A stretch of 30,420 bases of DNA from Pelagibacterales bacterium MED-G43 (GTDB taxonomy: Bacteria > Pseudomonadota > Alphaproteobacteria > Pelagibacterales > Pelagibacteraceae): the NCBI GenBank assembly GCA_002457475.1, contig NTJK01000003.1, positions 1-30,420 of the forward strand. Direction: 5' to 3'. Shown here in pieces: positions 24,950-30,420 of the stretch (position 1 is its first letter; each line of letters starts with the position of its first letter). The notes beneath the pieces are model-generated. The model saw nothing but the letters and a program-made list of their open reading frames with translations. It was not told where the DNA came from and searched no databases. Both the position numbers and the translations under genes were made by a program.

Positions 24950-26845
24950 CTATAATGCTGGTTTAGGTTTTAATCCTAGCGAACCAAGTGCTGATGATGT
25001 TTTACCATCCTCTTCATCTTCTTCTTTGAATGATCTCGTGGGTTTTATGTTTTTGAGTATTAGGTCTCTTATCTCATCACCTGATAATGTTTCATATATT
25101 AAAAGAGCTTTAGCTAACTTGTGTAAGTCATCAATTTTATCTGTAAGAACTTTTTTTGCTCTATCGTAACCTGTATCAACGATTTTTTTAACTTCTATGT
25201 CAATTTTTTTAGCTGTTTCCTCCGACATATTTTGTTGTTTAGTTACAGATCTTCCTAAAAATACTTCTTCCTCATTTTCGCCATATGCCAAAGGTCCTAA
25301 TTCTTTGCTCATTCCATATTTAGTTACCATATTTTTTGCCATCTTAGTCGCCATGTCTATATCAGATGATGCTCCAGAAGTAACTTTATCATGTCCAAAA
25401 ATAATTTCTTCAGCGATTCTTCCTCCCATAGCTACTGCAATATCTGAATACATCTTTTCTCTAGTTACAGATAATTGATCTCTTTCTGGCAATCTCATAA
25501 CCATGCCTAAAGCCCTGCCTCTTGGTATTATTGTTGCTTTATGAATTGGGTCCGAAGCTTTCTCATTTAAAGCTACTATAGCGTGTCCACCCTCATGGTA
25601 TGCAGTAAGTTTTTTCTCATCCTCAGACATAACCATTGATCTTCTCTCAGCTCCCATCATAACCTTGTCCTTTGCTTCTTCCACATCCGACATTGTTACT
25701 ACTCTTTTATTTTTTCTTGCAGCAAGTAAAGCTGATTCATTAATTAAATTTGCTAAATCGGCTCCAGAAAATCCAGGTGTACCTCGCGCAATTGTTCTCA
25801 ATTTTACATCTGGTCCTGTGCTTATTTTTTTAATATGTACTTTGAGTATAGCTTCTCTCCCGATTATATCAGGATTGCCAACAACTACTTGTCTGTCAAA
25901 TCTTCCAGGTCTTAATAAAGCTGGATCTAATACATCAGGCCTATTCGTGGCAGCAATTAGAATAATTCCCTCGTTAGTATCGAAACCATCCATCTCTACA
26001 AGAAGTTGATTTAAAGTTTGTTCTCTCTCATCATTCCCTCCTCCTAAACCTGCTCCTCTACTTCTACCAACGGCGTCGATCTCATCAATAAATATGATAC
26101 ATGGAGAATGTTTTTTACCTTGTTCAAACATATCTCGTACTCTAGATGCGCCAACACCTACGAACATTTCTACAAAGTCTGATCCTGATATAGAAAAGAA
26201 AGGAACATTAGCCTCACCAGCGATAGCCTTAGCCAACAAAGTTTTTCCAGTTCCTGGAGGGCCAATTAAAAGAGCTCCTTTTGGAATTTTTCCTCCTAAT
26301 CTGCTAAATTTTTTTGGATCTTTTAAAAATTCAACGATCTCCTCTACTTCCTCTTTGGCTTCCTCAACCCCAGCAACATCATTAAAAGTTACTTTACCTT
26401 GAGCCTCATTTAATAATTTTGCTTTGGATCTCCCAAATCCCATTGCTCCACCTTTTCCGCCCTGCATTTGACGCATAAAAAATATCCACACTCCTATTAG
26501 TAAAAGCATCGGAAACCAGGACAATAAAATTCCAAGAAGCGAAGGCATTTTATCTTCTTGCGGTGAAGCTACAATGCTAACTCCTTTTGATGAAAGTTTA
26601 TCAACCAACTCAGGGTAGTTTGGAGAGTATGTTTTGAATTTATTACCATCTGCCAAGATGCCTGAAATATTGTTTCCTTGTATCTGAACTTCAACAACTC
26701 TACCAGCATCCACCTCATTTAAAAAGTTTGAAAAAGGTAAAGAGTTTCTCTCTGAATTTACCTTATTGGGATCTTGAAACATATTAAATAGCCCTACAGA
26801 GAGTAAGACGATAATAACCCACATTATTAAGTTTTTTAAATTCAT
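24950..26845 (-). CDS. ftsH: ATP-dependent zinc metalloprotease FtsH
   Basis: A membrane-anchored AAA+ protease that removes misfolded membrane proteins and, in E. coli, controls sigma-32 and LpxC levels. I start it at the ATG at 26845 (631 residues), because MNLKNL is the usual FtsH opening and the upstream TTG at 26854 has no support. Helices lie at about 7-21 and 102-124, with a periplasmic domain between. The AAA+ domain has Walker A GPPGTGKT (195-202), Walker B IIFIDEID and the second region of homology [18 protein letters not shown]. The zinc site is HEGGHAI (417-423). The spacer of about 100 nt upstream suggests its own promoter; I could not pick out a sigma-32 element. The link with rpoH in the same window is noteworthy. 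Confidence 0.98.
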   Translation of the reverse strand: MNLKNLIMWVIIVLLSVGLFNMFQDPNKVNSERNSLPFSNFLNEVDAGRVVEVQIQGNNISGILADGNKFKTYSPNYPELVDKLSSKGVSIVASPQEDKMPSLLGILLSWFPMLLLIGVWIFFMRQMQGGKGGAMGFGRSKAKLLNEAQGKVTFNDVAGVEEAKEEVEEIVEFLKDPKKFSRLGGKIPKGALLIGPPGTGKTLLAKAIAGEANVPFFSISGSDFVEMFVGVGASRVRDMFEQGKKHSPCIIFIDEIDAVGRSRGAGLGGGNDEREQTLNQLLVEMDGFDTNEGIILIAATNRPDVLDPALLRPGRFDRQVVVGNPDIIGREAILKVHIKKISTGPDVKLRTIARGTPGFSGADLANLINESALLAARKNKRVVTMSDVEEAKDKVMMGAERRSMVMSEDEKKLTAYHEGGHAIVALNEKASDPIHKATIIPRGRALGMVMRLPERDQLSVTREKMYSDIAVAMGGRIAEEIIFGHDKVTSGASSDIDMATKMAKNMVTKYGMSKELGPLAYGENEEEVFLGRSVTKQQNMSEETAKKIDIEVKKIVDTGYDRAKKVLTDKIDDLHKLAKALLIYETLSGDEIRDLILKNIKPTRSFKEEDEEDGKTSSALGSLGLKPKPAL

Positions 26846-26946
26846 ATATTTCAAATAATCATTTATTTTTATTTAACAAGTATATTGTAGTATTTAATGA
26901 GTTGTAAATAAGACAAAAAGCATCCAATTTGACCAAATTTTTATAA
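26846..26946. promoter_or_regulatory. Spacer between tilS and ftsH, probable ftsH promoter region
   Basis: About 100 nt separate the tilS stop from the ftsH ATG, much longer than most junctions in this cluster. A weak inverted repeat, AATTT-GACC-AAATT (26926-26939), lies near the tilS end and is followed on the minus strand after 7 nt by a short T run (26918-26914). It may be a poor terminator. No convincing -35/-10 pair or heat-shock promoter was found. Confidence 0.3.
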
Positions 26947-27960
26947 TTATTCAATTTTAAGACACAAATCTTCGTTTTTTTTAAAAAAAATACAACCCCC
27001 TAGAGTCGATTTTTTGTAGTCTCTTTTATTCAGGCTGGTAATTAAGTTTTGTACCTTTTTAGATCTTAAATCATAGTAGTTTTTTTTAAGTTGTTTTATA
27101 CACTCATTTATAAGAGCAATTTTAGCATCATTATTTAATTTTTTAAATTTTTGAAAATTTATTGAAATTTCTTTATTTCTTTTTCGTATTAATTTTTTAA
27201 AAGTCTTGTTGAAATATCCTGCTAAAGTTGCCTCGCTTGAAGACAAATTTTGTATTGATTTAAAAATTTGCTCGTATTTAATACCGCTTTTTTCAAGGGG
27301 TTTTTTTAAAGTCCTAACTTTAGTTCTTAAATATTTAAGATCTTTATTTGATGGATCTTTAATATATTTGCCAAATATATTCTTTGAAATTCTAATCAAA
27401 AATTTTTTTTTTACATCGAGCAAAGGTCTATATAAATTTACCGAACTGTTAATCTTACTTAAGGACTTCATTGCAGATAAGCCTTTTATACCGCTACCTC
27501 TAGAAAGCCTTATTAAAAAAGTTTCAACTTGATCCTCTAAATTATGAGCAGTAAGAAGAGTTTTAATTTTTTTTTTTTTACAAAAATTTAGAAGAATTTC
27601 ATACCTTAGATTCCTAGCATTTGCTTGAATATTTTTTGTAATTTTTTTTTTATTTAAAAAAACTTTTAAAATAATTTCTTTTCTTTTTAACAAAGTTTTA
27701 ACTTTTTTTGCTTCTTGGTTAGAATCTTTTCTAATATTATGGTCAACAAGAATATAATAAAATTTAGATTTTCTTTGAAATGAATAGGCCTTTGTTAAAG
27801 CTACTAAAGCTAGACTGTCAGGACCACCGGATACTGCAACTGCATAACTTTTTTTATTTAAATCGTCTAATTTAGTTTTAAAATTTAAAAAAATATTTGA
27901 AAAGTCTTTAAAATTTTTAAAACCGTTTTTAAGATTTACACTTGAATTTTTTTTGCTCAT
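26947..27960 (-). CDS. tilS: tRNA(Ile)-lysidine synthetase, short form
   Basis: It attaches lysine to C34 of the tRNA-Ile with a CAU anticodon so that it reads AUA instead of AUG; this is essential in most bacteria. The N-type ATP pyrophosphatase domain has the P-loop SGGPDS (44-49), preceded by AVAV. VDHNIRKDS, TAHNLEDQVETFLIRLSRG (about 138-156) and GLSAM are the other signatures. At 337 residues it is shorter than the 432 of E. coli TilS and seems to lack the C-terminal tRNA-binding domain. The start ATG 27960 lies inside the cpoB gene, a 32-nt overlap in a different frame. AUA codons are expected to be frequent in such an AT-rich genome. Confidence 0.94.
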   Translation of the reverse strand: MSKKNSSVNLKNGFKNFKDFSNIFLNFKTKLDDLNKKSYAVAVSGGPDSLALVALTKAYSFQRKSKFYYILVDHNIRKDSNQEAKKVKTLLKRKEIILKVFLNKKKITKNIQANARNLRYEILLNFCKKKKIKTLLTAHNLEDQVETFLIRLSRGSGIKGLSAMKSLSKINSSVNLYRPLLDVKKKFLIRISKNIFGKYIKDPSNKDLKYLRTKVRTLKKPLEKSGIKYEQIFKSIQNLSSSEATLAGYFNKTFKKLIRKRNKEISINFQKFKKLNNDAKIALINECIKQLKKNYYDLRSKKVQNLITSLNKRDYKKSTLGGCIFFKKNEDLCLKIE

Positions 27961-28891
27961 ACTGAGCTTTTTGTAACACAGACTTGTTTGCTTTTGGGTA
28001 TTCTTTTTTAAGACCTGAAATCATTTTGCATCCCTGGTCTTTTTCACCAAGTTGAACCATTGTAATTCCAAGTTTTAACAAATTATCTGGAGCTTTTTTA
28101 CTTTTTGGATAATTTTGATATCCGTCGAGATATGCGGTAGCAGCATCAGAGTATAATTGTCTGATTCTGAAAGTTTCCCCATACCAGTATTGTGCGCTTC
28201 CGGCTAAATCATGATCTTTGTTTTTATCTATAAATTCTTTTAAAGCAAATTCAGCTGTTTCATAATCTCCTATTTTCATAAAACTAACTGCAAATTCATA
28301 TTGCTCACTCGCAGGTTTATCGGGAAGTAGTGATTTTCTTTGCTCTGGCTCCTCAGCAATAACAGTTTGGGCAGTTTCTACTGAATTTATCGATTGTTCT
28401 TTTGGTAAATTTGAAGTTTGATAACCAGGTGCTGCGCCAAAATCTTGAGGTTTAGCAGATCCTGGAAGGTCTACTTTTTTTTTTTTAGATGGAGAGATAT
28501 TTTCATTTTCTAAATCAGAAAATCTTAACTGTGTATCGGATTGAATTTTAGAAACACGCGTTGACAATTTATCTAACTTAAAATTTACCTCTTCAAATTT
28601 ATTTGTAAGTTCACGAAATTGATCTTCTATCTCATTTAATTTTAATAAATGCTTTGTCATAATATCTTCATTTAAACCTTCTGAACTTAGAGATTTTGAT
28701 TGCTTCAACAAAATAGGATCTGATTTTTGATAGACCGCTTTTTCTAATGTTTTAATATCTTTCGTAATGACTTGAATTTGATCTGAAATTGCTTGTAGTT
28801 GCACTTCTTCCTCTTCTGCATGTGTAAGGTTGATAAAAAATAAATATATAATTGAAGTGATTATAATTTTTATCTTAAATTTTTTTAACAT
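27929..28891 (-). CDS. cpoB: Tol-Pal system coordinator (YbgF/CpoB-like)
   Basis: A periplasmic protein that in E. coli links the Tol-Pal machine with peptidoglycan synthesis at division. Residues 1-25 are a signal peptide with a long isoleucine-rich core and probable cleavage after THA. Residues about 30-120 are heptad-like and probably form the trimerising coiled coil. A polar linker follows (about 125-185). The C-terminal third contains TPR-type repeats: EQYEFAVSFMKIGDYETAEFA, QYWYGETFRIRQLYSDAATAY and DNLLKLGITMVQLGEKDQG (the longest shown split as EQYEFAVSFMKIG and DYETAEFA). The 320 residues exceed the 263 of the E. coli protein because of the linker. Position after pal is the usual one; a terminator separates the two. 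Confidence 0.9.
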   Translation of the reverse strand: MLKKFKIKIIITSIIYLFFINLTHAEEEEVQLQAISDQIQVITKDIKTLEKAVYQKSDPILLKQSKSLSSEGLNEDIMTKHLLKLNEIEDQFRELTNKFEEVNFKLDKLSTRVSKIQSDTQLRFSDLENENISPSKKKKVDLPGSAKPQDFGAAPGYQTSNLPKEQSINSVETAQTVIAEEPEQRKSLLPDKPASEQYEFAVSFMKIGDYETAEFALKEFIDKNKDHDLAGSAQYWYGETFRIRQLYSDAATAYLDGYQNYPKSKKAPDNLLKLGITMVQLGEKDQGCKMISGLKKEYPKANKSVLQKAQYEQKKFKCKS

Positions 28892-28918
28892 GATTCTGTT
28901 TTAATTAGATAACATGGC

Positions 28919-28956
28919 AAAAAAAAGACCCCTTAATAATAAGTATTAAGGGGTCT
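28919..28956 (-). terminator. Intrinsic terminator after pal
   Basis: On the minus strand a perfect 13-bp stem (28956-28944 with 28938-28926, AGACCCCTTAATA and its complement) encloses a 5-nt loop and is followed by seven T residues (28925-28919). It begins 22 nt past the pal stop. It should end or strongly reduce transcription before cpoB, giving more Pal than CpoB. Confidence 0.9.
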
Positions 28957-28978
28957 AAGTATTGGTTTAAATATTTTA

Positions 28979-29455
28979 TTAGTTTACTTTAACTGTTACA
29001 GATCTTCTGTTTTGAGACCAAGCTAAAGGAGTTGAAGCTGGGTTAACAGGTTTTTCTTTTCCGTAACTAATAACAGAAATTCTTTTACCTGAAATTCCGT
29101 AAGTCATTAAATAATCTCTTGCAGCGTTAGCTCTTCTCTCTCCTAATGCCAAGTTATACTCTCTAGTTCCTCTTTCGTCGGCATGGCCTTCGATAGTCAC
29201 ATTAAGATTTTTATTTTTTCGTAAATAATTTGCTTGTTTTCTTAAAGTTGCTCTTGCAGCTGTTGTTAAAGAAGATTTGTTTGTAGCAAAGAAAACTCTG
29301 TCTGGAACACCTGATGCTAGGTATTTAACTGTTTCTTTTCCAGTGTATACATCTCCATCTATATTTCCTGATTTTTTTGCCGTAGAACATGCACTTAAGA
29401 TTAAAGTAGCAAAGATTACTAATAATATATTTTTTAAATTCTTATTAAACATCAT
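28979..29455 (-). CDS. pal: Peptidoglycan-associated lipoprotein Pal
   Basis: An outer-membrane lipoprotein that binds peptidoglycan and, with TolB, keeps the envelope layers together during constriction. Counted from the ATG at 29455, the N-terminus carries a lipoprotein signal with lipobox LSAC (20-23), Cys23 being acylated. The OmpA-like domain covers about 50-158: RVFFATNKSSLT, TIEGHADERGTREYNLALG and RRANAARDYL are the diaminopimelate-binding core. A good ribosome binding site (GGGG at 29464-29461) precedes the first of two consecutive ATG codons. The gene lies between tolB and cpoB as usual, and its message ends at a strong terminator. Confidence 0.97.
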   Translation of the reverse strand: MMFNKNLKNILLVIFATLILSACSTAKKSGNIDGDVYTGKETVKYLASGVPDRVFFATNKSSLTTAARATLRKQANYLRKNKNLNVTIEGHADERGTREYNLALGERRANAARDYLMTYGISGKRISVISYGKEKPVNPASTPLAWSQNRRSVTVKVN

Positions 29456-29494
29456 TTTTTCCCCTGGGTTTGTTCAATGGTTTATTTCAAATTA

Positions 29495-29529
29495 TTGAAT
29501 GTTATTCAAGTGTATTTTACCAAAAATAC
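29495..29529. repeat. Two tandem small inverted repeats between tolB and pal
   Basis: GTATTTT-ACCA-AAAATAC (29512-29529) is a perfect 7-bp stem with a 4-nt loop, starting 4 nt past the tolB stop. TTGAAT-GTT-ATTCAA (29495-29509) is a 6-bp stem with a 3-nt loop. Neither is followed by a T run on the minus strand, so they are not classical terminators; they could mark RNA processing, stability or a protein site. Confidence 0.45.
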
Positions 29530-29533
29530 TGGC

Positions 29534-30420
29534 TTATTTTGACAAAAGAGAGGACCAAGATGGGTCAGAAGCATCAGTTTCTGTTTTAAGCCTTCTTTCG
29601 TTATATCCTGTTATGTCAATGGACCATAATTTAGCAGAAAAACCCTCTCCCTTTGATCCAGATTTAGTTTCCCTATAGAAAACCAATACTCTTCCATTAG
29701 GCGACCAGGAAGGCGCCTCTTGGTAGTAATTTTCTGTTAACAATCTCTCTCCGGAACCGTCGGTTCGCATTACGCCAATGTAAAATCTTCCTTTACGCAT
29801 TTTTGTAAAAGCAATTAAATCTCCCCTAGGCGACCAAACAGGTGTGCCATAAATACCTTTTCCAAAAGTAATTCTTTTGACACCGCTTCCATCACTTCGC
29901 ATTATATAAATTTGTTGTAAACCGCTTCTATCAGAATTAAATGCTATAAATTTTCCATCTGGTGAGAATGAAGGTGAAGTGTCAATAGAAGAATGATCAG
30001 TAATTCTTTCAACTACTCTCGAGTCTAAATCCATTGTATAGATATCAGAATTTCCATCTTTTGCGAAACTCATAACAATTTTTTTTCCATCTGGAGAAAA
30101 TCTTGGCGCGAAAGTCATGCCCGGAAAATTTCCTACCACTTCTTGTGTACCGGTCTCTATATCAAGCAAATAAACTCTTGGCATATTTCTAAAATAAGAC
30201 ATGTAAGTAACCATTTGATTTGTTGGATTAAATCTTGGAGTTAAAACCAATTCATTTCCCAAAGTTAAATATTTTGTATTAGCTCCATCTTGATCCATGA
30301 TTGCTAATTTTTTAATTCTTTGATTTTTAGGACCACTTTCAGCAACATAAATTACTCTTGTATCAAAATATCCCTCCTCACCTGTTAATCTTTCATAAAT
30401 TTTATCAGAAATTATATGAG
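29534..30420 (-). CDS. tolB: Tol-Pal system protein TolB, partial
   Basis: A periplasmic beta-propeller that shuttles between TolA and Pal. The frame stays open from the stop at 29534 to the right edge, so the N-terminus is missing; about 295 codons are visible. Upstream of the internal methionine at 30298 the frame still reads TolB sequence: [19 protein letters not shown] and IYVAESG, which belong to the end of the N-terminal domain. The propeller repeats follow with the WD40-like [33 protein letters not shown] and [12 protein letters not shown]. It is the first visible gene of the tolB-pal-cpoB-tilS-ftsH-folP-glmM-thiD-purA run; tolQ, tolR and tolA would be expected beyond the right edge. 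Confidence 0.96.
   Translation of the reverse strand, partial: HIISDKIYERLTGEEGYFDTRVIYVAESGPKNQRIKKLAIMDQDGANTKYLTLGNELVLTPRFNPTNQMVTYMSYFRNMPRVYLLDIETGTQEVVGNFPGMTFAPRFSPDGKKIVMSFAKDGNSDIYTMDLDSRVVERITDHSSIDTSPSFSPDGKFIAFNSDRSGLQQIYIMRSDGSGVKRITFGKGIYGTPVWSPRGDLIAFTKMRKGRFYIGVMRTDGSGERLLTENYYQEAPSWSPNGRVLVFYRETKSGSKGEGFSAKLWSIDITGYNERRLKTETDASDPSWSSLLSK

Noticed and set aside
24950..26854. Plus-strand frames within ftsH (25197-25478, 25665-26009, 26094-26402)
   Set aside because: They are antisense to the conserved AAA+ protease and carry no domain signals.
1..30420. CRISPR arrays, insertion sequences, integrases, rRNA or toxin-antitoxin pairs
   Set aside because: No regularly spaced repeats, transposase or integrase sequence, rRNA signature or toxin-antitoxin pair was found on either strand by reading.

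Overview
The window looks like chromosomal DNA of a streamlined, very AT-rich marine alphaproteobacterium, most likely of the SAR11/Pelagibacterales group. The reasons are the strong A/T bias seen at wobble positions and in spacers, genes that abut or overlap by 1-32 nt, spacers mostly under 150 nt, and a typical alphaproteobacterial gene set (glyQ-glyS-ppdK; tolB-pal-cpoB-tilS-ftsH-folP-glmM). This placement comes from gene content and composition, not from a database search.

Layout. (1) 1-2106: the 5' part of a secreted filamentous-haemagglutinin-type protein (minus strand, running off the left edge) is divergent from a small winged-helix regulator. The 230-nt spacer holds a palindrome that may be an operator. 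(2) 2117-8544, minus strand: sppA-like S49 protease, glyQ, glyS and ppdK, apparently one operon. (3) 8689-14442: ispB (+), pdxH (-), aroC (+), then xseB-ispA-dxs (-). This holds three genes of isoprenoid synthesis plus vitamin B6 and chorismate genes. (4) 14464-18441, plus strand: five genes packed end to end (Sua5-type tsaC, ABC-2 ATPase, ABC-2 permease, a 2OG-Fe(II) oxygenase-like protein, a family-17 glycosyltransferase), closed by a tRNA-Arg(UCG) on the opposite strand only 3 nt away. (5) 18547-20455, plus strand: rluD and rpoH. (6) 20452-30420, minus strand: tolB (cut by the right edge), pal, cpoB, tilS, ftsH, folP, glmM, thiD and purA.

How the genes work together. Most are housekeeping: translation (glyQS, tRNA-Arg, tilS, tsaC, rluD), envelope integrity (tolB-pal-cpoB), cell-wall precursor and folate synthesis (glmM, folP), protein quality control (ftsH, rpoH, sppA), isoprenoid supply (dxs, ispA, ispB), cofactors (pdxH, thiD) and nucleotide or central metabolism (purA, ppdK). 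The accessory parts are the haemagglutinin-like exoprotein with its adjacent regulator, and the ABC-2 exporter, oxygenase and glycosyltransferase group, which I infer makes or modifies and exports a cell-surface molecule.

Compaction is the most striking structural theme. Three of the four convergent gene pairs share one TTAA palindrome in which both stop codons lie, and several pairs on the same strand use ATGA, TAATG or TGATG junctions. Clear transcription signals are few: a 13-bp intrinsic terminator after pal, a terminator-like hairpin inside the first codons of folP, and two hairpins between tolB and pal. No insertion sequence, integrase, CRISPR array or rRNA was seen, and no gene-free stretch exceeds 300 nt.
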